From: Chryseosolibacter sp964532595
GTDB taxonomy: Bacteria; Bacteroidota; Bacteroidia; Cytophagales; Cyclobacteriaceae
Reading direction: 5' to 3'
NCBI GenBank assembly: GCA_964532595.1
Contig: CAZHIQ010000001.1
Location: 124,001-188,000 of the forward strand
Length of the DNA: 64,000 bases
A model generated the notes under the pieces. That model ran no database searches and was not told the DNA's origin. It saw only the letters and a list, made by a program, of their open reading frames with translations. A program made the translations under genes and the position numbers. Shown here one piece after another: positions 9,470 to 19,021 of this stretch. Numbering within the stretch: position 1 is the stretch's first letter; every line of letters starts with the position of its first letter.

Positions 9470-12400
9470 ACCCGTAAATTTCTGTAACGGAAATGCGACC
9501 ACTGCATCTGGCGGAAGCCAATCTTGCCATCGTCGTAAACTTCTCCATATGTCTTGCCATCATCAATCCAGTCGATGATCATGCGATCGTCGACGAAAAA
9601 CCGGATATGTGCTCCATCCTTGACCAGGCGAAGATGATGAATCGCCGTCGACTCTTTTGGGATACCTACCGGTCCCTGTTGAACAAGTGCGAACATGTTG
9701 TTCTTTCGCAGGTGGGCGAACTCCCTGTCAGGATTCTTAGGGTTGTTAGCGTAGTACGAGATATGGTAGCTGCGCATTAATTCTTTTGTATACTGACGGA
9801 AAGTACCATCGCGCGATGGCAGGGACGAATCGAAAATATCGCGACCGTCTACGCCTTTCGCCGCAAAGAAAACGATAGCCAACCCTCCTTCAGGATTGAG
9901 ATTCTGCATTTCCCACTCGGCCACAAAACGCGATGGAAAATCCTTCGGACACCAGAAAACATGGTGCCATTTCTGATCTGGGGCGTACATCTCCATCCAC
10001 CCGTCACGGAACTCGACCTTTCCCGGCCCTTCCATTACCCAGTCTTCGACCGATCGCGCATTCGACAAGTCGCTGTCAAAGATTAGTTCCCCTTTCTCCC
10101 AGTTGCCGGGTTTCGACATCGACGGGGGAAGAGTGTTCTGATCAATTCCCCATGATTTATTCGGCTCCGGCCCCATATCGAGCGTCAGGGTCCCACCCTT
10201 AACCAGATCACTATGCGAAATCCACGACCTCTCGTGGTCTTGACCGTTCCAGGCAGCCTGTTGGATATAGTAATTCTTCGGGCCGTTGTTCTCTGCATCA
10301 ATGACGATCTTTTCTCCGGAGTAATAACGCGGATTAAGATGAATGACGACCTGATCAAAGATGGGGCTGCCAATCTCGTAATACGGCTCCGACGAAACGC
10401 CTCCGTTAACCGAGAATATGCCCATCTTCATCAGCACGGCGAGAGACCCCATCAGTCCCTGATCCTCGTCACCCATATAACCATGGTTGGGTGTCAGGTC
10501 ACTGTAAACTTCTTCAACAATACGACGACTCCAGTGCTGCGTCAGCCAGGGGGAGCCTGCGTGATTGAAGAGAAAAGCCGTTTGAATAGACGGTTGGTTT
10601 CCGTAGTTAATGAAGACTTCGCGGTTTTGCCTGAGGCGTTCAACCGAATGCGATTTACCGGAAACAAAGTCATGCGCCTCGGCCTTCTGGAACGAGGCGT
10701 TTAGTTTTTCGGTGAAAGCATCCGGTCCCCCCATAAGGTTTATGAGCCCCTGTACATCATGTGGAACAAACCAGGTATACTGCGCTGCATTTCCTTCCAC
10801 CCATCCGTCGCCATAGTGGAGAATATTCACGGGCTGCTTCCATTTTCCATCAGCTTGCCGAACCCACATCCAGTCTATATCGGAGTTCCACAGGTTTCTG
10901 TAGTTCGTCGCACGCATTCTGAACATGGCAGCGTCTTCAGCGTAACCAAGAGCTTCCGCCATCTGCGAAAGGGCATAATCCTGATAGGCGTACTCCAGCG
11001 TTTGTGCCGCCCCATCCTGGTGGAAACCATAGCGAACACTATCGAGCGGATACGGAACATAACCGCGTTCGATATAAGCTTCTATTCCACCCCCGCGCAT
11101 CGTATTGTGTTCGTATCCGCATCTTGACATAAGTCCACCCGGCATATGATTCTTTCGCATTGCCTTGTAGGCCTTTTCGATATCAAATCCCCGGATCCCC
11201 TTCATATAAGCGCTGACAATAAAAGGAGTTGAAGAAGCTCCGGTCATAACATACGTATAGTTCCCTCCCGACGGTCCTCTGGGAATCAACCCTCCATCGT
11301 CGTACATCTTCAGCATGGAGTTAACGAACGATTCGGTAACTTCGGGATACACAAGATGCCACAACGTATTCAGCGTCCACTGTGCCCCCCAGAAGGAATC
11401 TGAGTTGTGGTGCGTGAAGAGGGGTTTCCCATTTTCATCAAGCGGAATCTGTCCTGCACGCGGTTCACTGCCGGTGTTGTCGAGATACTGTCCGTTGACA
11501 TCGTTGACAATCCTGCGTCCCTGGAGTGCGTGCCATAGATCGGTATAAAAGCGTCGGCGATCCTTTTCGGACCCACCCCTTACTTCAATACGGCTCAGCC
11601 ATTCATTCCAGGTATCGCGGGCATTGAGTACCACGCGGTCAAAATCCCAATGCGGAAGTTCCGTCTCGAGATTGAGACGCGCGTTCTCAATACTCACATA
11701 GGAAATCGCCACCTTCATTTGTACCGACCGATTGGCGGTTCCGGTAAAACGCACATAGGCACCGGTGGCCGGGCCTTCAACCTGCGAAATATCTTCAAGT
11801 ACCTCTCCTTCCTTCCACCCGCCCATAGTTTCGAAAGGCTTGTCGAACTGCGCAACGAAGTATACTGTGACGGGTTTAGGCCGACGGACCGTGCTTCCCA
11901 TTAAAGCATAGCCTTCGATAGCCACGTCTGAAACGCGCCTGACGTAGCCCGACTCAGTAGTAGAGGGTCCGAGTGACGTTGTGAAATCGAAGTGAATGTG
12001 AGCTGTATCGGACGTATGAAAGGTGTATCGGTGAAAACCGACCCTCGTTGTCGCGGTAAGCTCAGCGGTAATATCGTAGTCAGATAACCTGACTTTATGA
12101 AACCCCGGCCGTACGATCTCGTCGTTGTGAGAGAAAGACGATCCGTATTTCTTGGGACCAAGATGTCCCTTGAACTTTCCTGTTGTCGGAAGCACCGGGA
12201 TGCCTGAAAGTTGCCATGCGTGAATATGGCTAAAGCTGCGGATAGTGTCGTCGTTATAACGATAACCCGATCCCCACGTGCCGTTAACTTCGGTGTCCGG
12301 GCTCAGGTTAACCATCCCGAAGGGCAGCGTTGCTGAGTTGAAAAAAAACCATCGGGAATTTGCGGCATCAACAAATGGATCGACCAGGTCGACTGGCGCA

Positions 12401-12507
12401 GTGGCTGAAGATGTGGTGTCGCCCGATTGTGGTTGTCTGCAACCAGCAACGACACAAACCACAACCACAAAAAATAGTAGAAAAGACTTTTGATTTGAGT
12501 ATCTCAT
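9454..12507 (-). CDS. GH92 glycosidase (alpha-mannosidase family) fused to a YesU-like DUF1961 domain, lipoprotein
   Basis: Protein of 1017 residues from the ATG at 12507; an ATG four codons earlier is also possible. The lipobox VAGC gives Cys23. Residues of about 35-800 are a GH92 enzyme, a calcium-dependent inverting exo-alpha-mannosidase family. The motif VEGNAAQYTWFVPHDVQGL holds Glu571 and GDEDQG holds Asp680 and Asp682. Their spacing (111 and 2 residues) equals that of the catalytic Glu and Asp pair I recall for BT3990 (E533, D642, D644). Residues 806-1017 match the DUF1961/YesU lectin-like sandwich, ending in FRYRNLRVWG. The segment usually written GNEP in this family reads GNQP here (Gln638). 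The gene starts about 60 bases after the hairpin that follows susD. Confidence 0.88.
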   Translation of the reverse strand: MRYSNQKSFLLFFVVVVCVVAGCRQPQSGDTTSSATAPVDLVDPFVDAANSRWFFFNSATLPFGMVNLSPDTEVNGTWGSGYRYNDDTIRSFSHIHAWQLSGIPVLPTTGKFKGHLGPKKYGSSFSHNDEIVRPGFHKVRLSDYDITAELTATTRVGFHRYTFHTSDTAHIHFDFTTSLGPSTTESGYVRRVSDVAIEGYALMGSTVRRPKPVTVYFVAQFDKPFETMGGWKEGEVLEDISQVEGPATGAYVRFTGTANRSVQMKVAISYVSIENARLNLETELPHWDFDRVVLNARDTWNEWLSRIEVRGGSEKDRRRFYTDLWHALQGRRIVNDVNGQYLDNTGSEPRAGQIPLDENGKPLFTHHNSDSFWGAQWTLNTLWHLVYPEVTESFVNSMLKMYDDGGLIPRGPSGGNYTYVMTGASSTPFIVSAYMKGIRGFDIEKAYKAMRKNHMPGGLMSRCGYEHNTMRGGGIEAYIERGYVPYPLDSVRYGFHQDGAAQTLEYAYQDYALSQMAEALGYAEDAAMFRMRATNYRNLWNSDIDWMWVRQADGKWKQPVNILHYGDGWVEGNAAQYTWFVPHDVQGLINLMGGPDAFTEKLNASFQKAEAHDFVSGKSHSVERLRQNREVFINYGNQPSIQTAFLFNHAGSPWLTQHWSRRIVEEVYSDLTPNHGYMGDEDQGLMGSLAVLMKMGIFSVNGGVSSEPYYEIGSPIFDQVVIHLNPRYYSGEKIVIDAENNGPKNYYIQQAAWNGQDHERSWISHSDLVKGGTLTLDMGPEPNKSWGIDQNTLPPSMSKPGNWEKGELIFDSDLSNARSVEDWVMEGPGKVEFRDGWMEMYAPDQKWHHVFWCPKDFPSRFVAEWEMQNLNPEGGLAIVFFAAKGVDGRDIFDSSLPSRDGTFRQYTKELMRSYHISYYANNPKNPDREFAHLRKNNMFALVQQGPVGIPKESTAIHHLRLVKDGAHIRFFVDDRMIIDWIDDGKTYGEVYDDGKIGFRQMQWSHFRYRNLRVWGLK

Positions 12508-12568
12508 CGCAATACACATTCACTCCCCCTCAGCATTTGCCATCCCTGGCCCTGCGAATGGGTTAAAA

Positions 12569-12591
12569 CGGCGCAGACAATGTCTGCGCCG
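12569..12591 (-). terminator. Hairpin with U-tract between susD and the GH92 gene of PUL A
   Basis: A near-perfect palindrome with a 10-base stem (CGGCGCAGAC and its complement) and a loop of three bases. Read on the minus strand it is followed at once by TTTTAA. It lies 22 bases after the susD stop and about 60 bases before the GH92 start, inside the same operon. It may act as a partial terminator or RNA-stability element that gives more SusC/SusD than enzymes (inference). Confidence 0.7.
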
Positions 12592-12613
12592 TAGTTAACG
12601 GATAAAACCTAAA

Positions 12614-14236
12614 TTAGTAACCTTCGTTCTGAGATAGCTTGTTCGTTGTCCGCTCTATTTGTGACAACGGAATCGGGCGTAAGGTGTGCTTGTTGGCAAT
12701 ATGGTTGGCCGCGGCGGCTAATTCGTTGTGCAGCTTAACCCGCTCGATCAGCTTTCCGGTACGCTTCAGATCAGTCCAGCGTTGGTCCTCACCTGCCAGC
12801 TCCCGTGCGCGTTCATCGAGGATATCATCGATAGTCACGGAAGTCAGCTCCATGTCAGCTTCCATTCCCGGCTTTGCAGCCCGGCGACGTACCTCGTTGA
12901 TTTGCTCCAGTGCTGCATCAGGATCTCCCGCCTTCAAATAAGCTTCGGCCGCGATGAGGTAGGTTTCCGCCAGGCGGAAGACAAACAGATCGCGACGTCC
13001 CTGATCATCGCCATAGGGAAGATTGGCTTCAAAGAACTTCCATATCGGAGGGAACTGATTGTCCTTCGACGGATTCATATAGTACTCGTCAAGGTTGACA
13101 ACGATAAAAGGCTTGGAAGCAATCTTCTCTTCCGACCAGGGCTCATCCCAACGGGGGAAGTACAATACCGTATCCCCTACTGACACACTACCCTGGTTGA
13201 CAGTCGCGTAAAACACACGAAGGAACGTTGCGTCATAACGACTATCGATATCCGGATCATAAAGCGTGTTTAGGAAACGTGTCGGGACGAAATGGGGCTG
13301 TTGCCGGTTGTAGGTGCTGGAACGATCCATTCCCACCAATGCATCCACACCCTGTCCGAAAATCGAATGGGCGTTGTTACCATCCCCGTTCGTTGCAAGG
13401 TTGTTGCTGTACTGGACGGAGAATATGATTTCGTCGTTCACATCGTTGCCTTGCGCGAACACCTCGGCAAAGGTATCCAGAAGTCTGTACTGGGGCGCGT
13501 CGATCACCGTCTTCGCATGGTTTGCGGCTTTGGTGAAGTCATCCGCGCTGCCGAAGTCGCGATAACCGCGGGTGAGGTACACTTTTGCGAGCAAATGTCT
13601 CGCGGCGCCCTCCGTGGCACGTCCATAGTTGTCCGGTTCGGCGGGTAGTACGTCGACTGCGTCTTCGAGATCACGGATGATCTGAGCATAGACATCCGCC
13701 TCGGGCGTCCGTTCCGCGGTAGTCACCACGCTGGTAATCTCTTCAACCACCAGGGGCACAGCGCCGTATTGCTGAACCAGATAGAAGTAGTAAAGCGCGC
13801 GGAGAAACTTGGCTTCACCAACACGCACCGCCTTTTCATCCTCGTCCATTTCGACACGCGATGCGCGGCTGATAGCGGTATTCGTACGTCCAATAGCCTT
13901 GTAAAGTACATCCCACAAGGTATTGACGACCTCCGTCTGCGAGTGAATGCCCTGAGGAGCATACTCATTCAGATTGTTGAGGTTTCCCACATCAGGGTCT
14001 CCGGGGCGTGTGAAGATGTCAGTACCGCTGAGCATAAGTGTCCGCTCCTTGTGAACTTCGCGAAGCGAAGAGTAGGCCGACGCAACCAGGTCATTGAAGC
14101 CCTGTTGGTCAACGTAGTAAGATTCAGTGGTGCGATTCGAAACCGGATTTTCATCCAGCAGATCGCTGCATGCAACCGCCGACATGACCACAGCAGTAAG
14201 CACCAGCTTATTAATATATCGATTGATGTAGTTCAT
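12614..14236 (-). CDS. SusD/RagB family glycan-binding lipoprotein
   Basis: Outer-membrane lipoprotein of 540 residues that caps the SusC channel and binds the glycan. The lipobox is VACS with Cys23, followed by SDLLDENPVSNRT, the standard SusD opening. The SusD-like N-terminal domain (RTNTAISRA, GEAKFLRALYYFYLVQQYG) provides the TPR-like helices. The C-terminal RagB/SusD part has ETYLIAAEAYLKAGDPDAAL and DERARELAGEDQRWTDLKR, which are highly characteristic. The gene follows susC by 18 bases. A hairpin closes its 3' side at 12569-12591. Confidence 0.97.
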   Translation of the reverse strand: MNYINRYINKLVLTAVVMSAVACSDLLDENPVSNRTTESYYVDQQGFNDLVASAYSSLREVHKERTLMLSGTDIFTRPGDPDVGNLNNLNEYAPQGIHSQTEVVNTLWDVLYKAIGRTNTAISRASRVEMDEDEKAVRVGEAKFLRALYYFYLVQQYGAVPLVVEEITSVVTTAERTPEADVYAQIIRDLEDAVDVLPAEPDNYGRATEGAARHLLAKVYLTRGYRDFGSADDFTKAANHAKTVIDAPQYRLLDTFAEVFAQGNDVNDEIIFSVQYSNNLATNGDGNNAHSIFGQGVDALVGMDRSSTYNRQQPHFVPTRFLNTLYDPDIDSRYDATFLRVFYATVNQGSVSVGDTVLYFPRWDEPWSEEKIASKPFIVVNLDEYYMNPSKDNQFPPIWKFFEANLPYGDDQGRRDLFVFRLAETYLIAAEAYLKAGDPDAALEQINEVRRRAAKPGMEADMELTSVTIDDILDERARELAGEDQRWTDLKRTGKLIERVKLHNELAAAANHIANKHTLRPIPLSQIERTTNKLSQNEGY

Positions 14237-14254
14237 TTTTCTCGAGGTTAGCGA

Positions 14255-17200
14255 TTAGAAAGATACATTCACACCCATCAGGTAAACTGAAGAGCTGACC
14301 CCCATGTTGAACGTGTTAAACTCAGCCCACTCGGGATCGAATCCCTCGTACTTGGTAAATACAAGCGGGTTGTTAGCTGTTACGTATACACGGAATCGCG
14401 ACATCTTGAGACGGTCGAGTACAGGCGCGGGGAATGAATAACCCAGCGTGATGTTCTGCACACGGACAAACGACATGTCGGTATAAGACTTCAACTCCTC
14501 GAAAACGCGACCTCCTGTTTTGTTGATAGCAGGCCATTCGTTGGAAGGGTTGGTTTCCGTCCAGTAGTTTACATTCAACTTGTTATAGCGGCCATTCCAC
14601 TCACGACCAAAGTTCGAATCGTGGAAGCGGCTGCGGGCCATTGCCCCCTGGCGGGAGTACAGCATAAATGAGAAGTCGAATCCTTTGTACTCCAGGGTGT
14701 TCGTGATACCACCAATCCATTTCGGCAGCGGACTACCAATGATGGTGCGGTCGTGCTCAGCAGTGATCTCGCCATCGTCGTTCAGGTCCTTGACCTTAAC
14801 ATTACCCGGTTCAAATCCATATCCATCGGCTACGTCGGCTTCATCCAACTGCCATATCCCGTCAAATACATAGTCGTAGTGAACGCGGATCGGGTGGCCA
14901 ATAAACCACAAATTTCCAATGTCGTCCTGGTTGTCTCCGTAGAGTTCAAGAATCTTGTTCTTGTTTGCAGCAAACGTAACGTTTGTTCTCCAGGTGAAAT
15001 CACCTGTCGAAACGTTGACAGTCTGAAGTGTCACTTCCACCCCTTTGTTCTGGGTTGAACCGATGTTCGCCATGATCTCACTGAATCCAGTGTGCGGAGG
15101 CAGCTCGCGGCTGAGAATCAGGTCGCGCGTCTCGCGATTGTAAATTTCGACCGATCCACCGATCCTGTTCTGAAGGAAACCAAAGTCGATACCGAAGTTC
15201 GTCTCATAGCTCTTCTCCCATCCGAGGCTGTGGTTAGCAATCGCGCCCGGCGCGAAGCCCAACGCAGGCGTTCCGTTCCAGTCATAAGCTGTCTGAGCCA
15301 GTGAAGCATGAGTCGCATACGGGTCAACCGCATCGTTGCCTACAACACCATAGCTCAATCGGAATTTCAGGTTTGAGAAAAGATTCAGGTCCTGAATAAA
15401 GGCTTCATCACCCGCACGCCACGCCACCGCAGCGGAAGGGAAAAATCCCCACTTGTGACCTTCAGCCAGCTTGGAAGAGCCGTCCGTCCTTCCGGTAAGT
15501 GTCAACTGGTATTTCTCCTTGAACGTATAGTTGAACCGTGCCATGTACGACACCAGAGCCCATTCGGTGAGATAGCTCGATACTCCAACAATCTCACCCG
15601 CTGATCCGGTATTATACCAGTGCGAATCGAAGGGCAGGTTGCGCACCTCCTGCGAGGCGCCCTCGTTCCGGTTCACTACGATACTGTTTCCGAGGATACC
15701 GGTAAAGGCATGGTCGCCCTGGTTCAAATCGTACGAGAGGATGTTGTCAAGGGTATACGAAAGCCGGAAATCTGTGATATACCGTGCATTCGGGTTTTGC
15801 GTTCCCGTATTTGCTTTTGACATTCTTCCTGCAAACTTACCGTTGCGAATTGTCTCGATGTAAGGCGAGAACACCGTGCGGAACTTGAGATTCTTTACCG
15901 GGTTGAGCTCGAGATAAACGTTACCGAACAACCTGTAATTACGGTACTCATCCTTTACATTCTTGGGATCGAAGAGTGGGTTCGGAGTCTGACTGTCGCT
16001 GGTGGTCGGCCAGAAGAGCAACTCACCATTCTCGTCAAACGCGTCGCCGGTAGGACGTACCCGATAGGCACCACGAAGCGCTTCGTTGGATCCCTGATCT
16101 TGCAGACTGTATGAGAAGTAAGTAGAGACACCGGCCTTAATCCAGTCGTTCACTTTGCCGTCAACATTTGCCTTTAACGTAAATCGTTCAAACTTCTCAC
16201 CAGGAACGTTCCCTTCTTCGCTCAGGTATCCGCCTGAGAAGAAATAGGTAGAGTTTTCATTGCCCCCTGAGAGAGATACGTTGTGGCTTGTCTGGAATCC
16301 GTCTTCGAGCAGAAGGTCGATCCAGTCGGTATACTTGTTATTTGCGATATTCTCCAACTCCTTGGCATCGAAGTAACGGTTTGAACCGTTCTTGATCGCT
16401 TCTTCCACATAGGCAACGAACTGGGGACCGTCCATCATGTCGGGCAGATTCGTCGGCTTGCGGATACCCGCGTAGCCATCGTAAGAAATGACATTCTTGC
16501 CGGCTCTACCCTTGCGCGTCGTAACGATAATTACACCGTTGGCACCACGCGAGCCGTAGATCGCTGTCGCTGAGGCATCCTTCAAGACATCGATTTTCTC
16601 GATGTCCGCAGGGTTAAGTGCGTTCAGCGAACCGCCCATGACTCCGTCGATCACAACAAGGGGCTCGTTTCCTTTTCCAATGGAGTTGATACCCCGAATG
16701 TCGATTGCAAAGTCATCACCCGGCTTGCCATTGGTCTTGAGGATATTGACACCCGCAACCTGACCTTGCATGGCGCCGGCGGCCTGAATCGGAGCCGTAC
16801 GGATAATGTCGGCATTGGACACCGAGCTCACCGCGCCGGTGAGGTCGCTTTTCTTCATCTCACCATAGCCCACCACGACAACTTCGTCGAGCGATTGGAC
16901 ATCGGGTGAAAGAGAGATATCGATTGTCGAGCGATGGCCGACCGGAACTTCCTGGCTCAGGTAACCAATAAAAGAAAAGATGAGCACAGCGTCACCACTC
17001 GGTACATCAATGCTATACCGACCATCCGCGTCCGTTGTCGTTCCTACTGAGGTTCCCTTGATCAGAATATTGGCGCCCGGCAGCGGATCGGCATTGACAT
17101 CCGTCACTACGCCTGAAACGCGGGTGCTCTGGAGCGGGCCGCTGAGGTTGGACTCCAGCAGGCCGAGTTGGCGCCGACTGAGAATGATGTAATCGCCTGA

Positions 17201-17536
17201 AACCTCAAAAGCGACATTGAGCGGCGTAAGAAGCCGGTCAAGAACATCGGCCAGTTTGCTGTTTTCCACAACCAGGGAGACCTTTTCACCGATCGGAATC
17301 GATTGTGGGTTGTAAGCAAATTTAGTTTCGATTGAGGCTTCGATCTCATCCAGAATGTGTTTCACCTTCCGGTTCTCCACACGAAGGGAGATAACTTCGT
17401 CAAGTACGGTTTGACCGTATGAATCCTCGGAGGCCCCCAGGACGAGACCTGTGAACATGATTGCCAATAAAATTTGCAACATCGAGAATTTCATAAACGC
17501 ATAGATCAAACCAACCAGGGTACGTGGTTTTTTCAT
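14255..17536 (-). CDS. SusC/RagA TonB-dependent outer-membrane transporter with N-terminal STN domain
   Basis: Glycan importer of 1093 residues. After a signal/TM segment (about 12-35) comes an STN domain (about 48-122; VENRKVKHILDEIE, VENSKLADVLDRLL), which talks to a FecR anti-sigma factor. A carboxypeptidase-like beta-sandwich (about 140-215, VSGVVTDVNADPLPGANI) follows. The TonB-box region reads SLDEVVVVGYG, ahead of the plug domain with KDASATAIYGSRGANGVI, and then a large beta-barrel that ends in the aromatic residue Phe. The STN domain shows this PUL is controlled by surface signalling, consistent with the FecR gene upstream and the ECF sigma gene at 19022. Confidence 0.97.
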   Translation of the reverse strand: MKKPRTLVGLIYAFMKFSMLQILLAIMFTGLVLGASEDSYGQTVLDEVISLRVENRKVKHILDEIEASIETKFAYNPQSIPIGEKVSLVVENSKLADVLDRLLTPLNVAFEVSGDYIILSRRQLGLLESNLSGPLQSTRVSGVVTDVNADPLPGANILIKGTSVGTTTDADGRYSIDVPSGDAVLIFSFIGYLSQEVPVGHRSTIDISLSPDVQSLDEVVVVGYGEMKKSDLTGAVSSVSNADIIRTAPIQAAGAMQGQVAGVNILKTNGKPGDDFAIDIRGINSIGKGNEPLVVIDGVMGGSLNALNPADIEKIDVLKDASATAIYGSRGANGVIIVTTRKGRAGKNVISYDGYAGIRKPTNLPDMMDGPQFVAYVEEAIKNGSNRYFDAKELENIANNKYTDWIDLLLEDGFQTSHNVSLSGGNENSTYFFSGGYLSEEGNVPGEKFERFTLKANVDGKVNDWIKAGVSTYFSYSLQDQGSNEALRGAYRVRPTGDAFDENGELLFWPTTSDSQTPNPLFDPKNVKDEYRNYRLFGNVYLELNPVKNLKFRTVFSPYIETIRNGKFAGRMSKANTGTQNPNARYITDFRLSYTLDNILSYDLNQGDHAFTGILGNSIVVNRNEGASQEVRNLPFDSHWYNTGSAGEIVGVSSYLTEWALVSYMARFNYTFKEKYQLTLTGRTDGSSKLAEGHKWGFFPSAAVAWRAGDEAFIQDLNLFSNLKFRLSYGVVGNDAVDPYATHASLAQTAYDWNGTPALGFAPGAIANHSLGWEKSYETNFGIDFGFLQNRIGGSVEIYNRETRDLILSRELPPHTGFSEIMANIGSTQNKGVEVTLQTVNVSTGDFTWRTNVTFAANKNKILELYGDNQDDIGNLWFIGHPIRVHYDYVFDGIWQLDEADVADGYGFEPGNVKVKDLNDDGEITAEHDRTIIGSPLPKWIGGITNTLEYKGFDFSFMLYSRQGAMARSRFHDSNFGREWNGRYNKLNVNYWTETNPSNEWPAINKTGGRVFEELKSYTDMSFVRVQNITLGYSFPAPVLDRLKMSRFRVYVTANNPLVFTKYEGFDPEWAEFNTFNMGVSSSVYLMGVNVSF

Positions 17537-17628
17537 AAATTAGCCATGTTTTGTTTGTAATCCGACAAAACACCCCGGCACAATGTCCCCCGTTGCAGCA
17601 AAGGTCATTGTGAAGGGTGCGAAAAGAG

Positions 17629-17654
17629 ATCGGTGGTGTTAGCGCATCACCGAT
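17629..17654. terminator. Bidirectional hairpin between the FecR and susC genes of PUL A
   Basis: The stem is ten base pairs (one G-U) around a six-base loop TTAGCG. On the plus strand it runs into nine T; on the minus strand it is followed by CTCTTTT. It lies 64 bases after the FecR stop and about 90 bases before susC. It can therefore separate the anti-sigma transcript from the susC operon, so that susC must have its own promoter (inference). No clear TAnnTTTG box is visible between the hairpin and susC, as expected for an ECF-type promoter. Confidence 0.6.
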
Positions 17655-17717
17655 TTTTTTTTGAGTAGTTGTTTATGTCATATCGTTCATGATTTTTGTT
17701 GAACCAGCACTATCAGA

Positions 17718-18788
17718 TTAACAACCGGTGCTTGTAATCACAACACTTGCATCGATCGTCTCGTACCGTGCACCAATTGCGCGGCAAATGATCCGGAGCT
17801 TTTCAAAAAGCGACTCGGACCCTAGCGGGGCAGTAACAAAGCAGTTCGCCATGACCTCCTCATCAAAGATGATTTCGACTCCGTACGCTTCTTCAAGCAC
17901 ACGGAATACCTCGGAGATGGCCGTATTTTCAAAATTGAATTGATTAACGCGTATCGCCGGCTTGACAATTTCGGGCTCCGGCACCAGCGACTTGCCAAAG
18001 GCATCATCCTCGCGGCGGTAAGTCACCTGTTGATTTGCAGCCAGGATTACGGCTCCTGACGAAGATTGGTGAGCAGGATCAGCCTTTCGCGAATAGACGG
18101 AAACGCGGCCTGTCTTTACTGCGACGATGACCTCACTTCCGTTTGCCGGGGCTTCCACCCGAAAACTGGTCCCCAGTACCCGTGTGACCACATCATCAGT
18201 ATGGACCAAAAAGGGCTGTGCGGGATTTCGGGCGACATCGAAGAAAGCAACTCCCGACAAGAAGACTTCGCGGCTCGCTCCCTCAACAAACTTCTTGCTG
18301 TAGCGCAGCCGGCTGTTGGGTTCAAGTATGACGGTACTGCCATCGGCCAGGAACACACGCAAGGGGCCCTCCGAAAGGTTTACTTCCTCGACCATTCCAT
18401 CATCGATAATGTCAGTAAGCGCGAAGGTGTCTTCGGCCAGCGAGGTGATATTAAACGATGTATATATAAAGACGGCCAAACCCGCCAGCACCAGCGGCAC
18501 TACCGCCCAGGCCAAACGGCTCTTCTTCGGTTTTTGGGGCACAGGTGGGATCTCTTCCTCAATTCGTGCCCACAACGTATTAATATAGTGTTCGGAAAAG
18601 CGCTTTTCCTGTACGTTCTTAAGATTCAACACGAGTACCCGTGCCTGATGAATCCGCACAACCATCTCGGGATGCTGTTCCATAAACGCCTCCCAAAACC
18701 GTACGGCCTCCGGGTCGCTGCGATGCGCCCAGGCGACGAAGCTCTCATCCGCCGCAAGATCTTCTACGTTGTATTGTGTGTAGTCCAT
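17718..18788 (-). CDS. FecR-family anti-sigma factor of PUL A
   Basis: Inner-membrane anti-sigma factor of 356 residues. The cytoplasmic N-terminal part (1-90) should hold the ECF sigma factor. A single TM helix (about 92-111, AWAVVPLVLAGLAVFIYTSF) follows. The periplasmic FecR domain (about 135-245) has VFLADGSTVILEPNSRLRYSKKF and a REVFLSGVAFFDVARNPAQPF segment. A DUF4974 C-terminal domain (about 275-350, FNFENTAISEVFRVLEEAYGV) receives the signal from the SusC STN domain. The ECF sigma factor that should pair with it is divergent at 19022, which is not the usual sigma-then-FecR order seen in PUL B. Confidence 0.93.
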   Translation of the reverse strand: MDYTQYNVEDLAADESFVAWAHRSDPEAVRFWEAFMEQHPEMVVRIHQARVLVLNLKNVQEKRFSEHYINTLWARIEEEIPPVPQKPKKSRLAWAVVPLVLAGLAVFIYTSFNITSLAEDTFALTDIIDDGMVEEVNLSEGPLRVFLADGSTVILEPNSRLRYSKKFVEGASREVFLSGVAFFDVARNPAQPFLVHTDDVVTRVLGTSFRVEAPANGSEVIVAVKTGRVSVYSRKADPAHQSSSGAVILAANQQVTYRREDDAFGKSLVPEPEIVKPAIRVNQFNFENTAISEVFRVLEEAYGVEIIFDEEVMANCFVTAPLGSESLFEKLRIICRAIGARYETIDASVVITSTGC

Positions 18789-18933
18789 TCGTTTAAAGAG
18801 GCTCTTATATACTAATGCACGGGAAGACGGGTTTTAATCCATTCGGAGGAAGATTTTTTTTTGATCTGTCGAAGTGCCAGACCTGGCCCATCGAACCGAG
18901 TCCCGCGGGGCTCCGCCCGGAAGGCGCAGTACC

Positions 18934-18961
18934 GCATTCGTAACTCGTAATTCGTAATTCC
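18934..18961. repeat. Degenerate heptamer tandem repeat (TTCGTAA type)
   Basis: Four back-to-back seven-base units of the form TTCGTAA / CTCGTAA lie in the gap between the FecR gene and the divergent ECF sigma gene. A GC-rich inverted stretch (CCCGCGGGG) sits just to the left at about 18902-18910. Reverse-complemented, the units read TTACGAA/TTACGAG. This is the same theme as the GTACGAA/GGACGAG units at 34679-34730. Confidence 0.6.
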
Positions 18962-19021
18962 CAAAATCCTTTGATCGTCCATTTTTCCTGCGTACATTAA
19001 CTATCGTAAACCGAAACCTAG

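Noticed and set aside
17579..17612. CACAATG...CATTGTG inverted repeat upstream of the PUL A susC
   Set aside because: Seven-base arms with a 20-base spacer arise easily by chance; no second copy is seen upstream of the PUL B susC.
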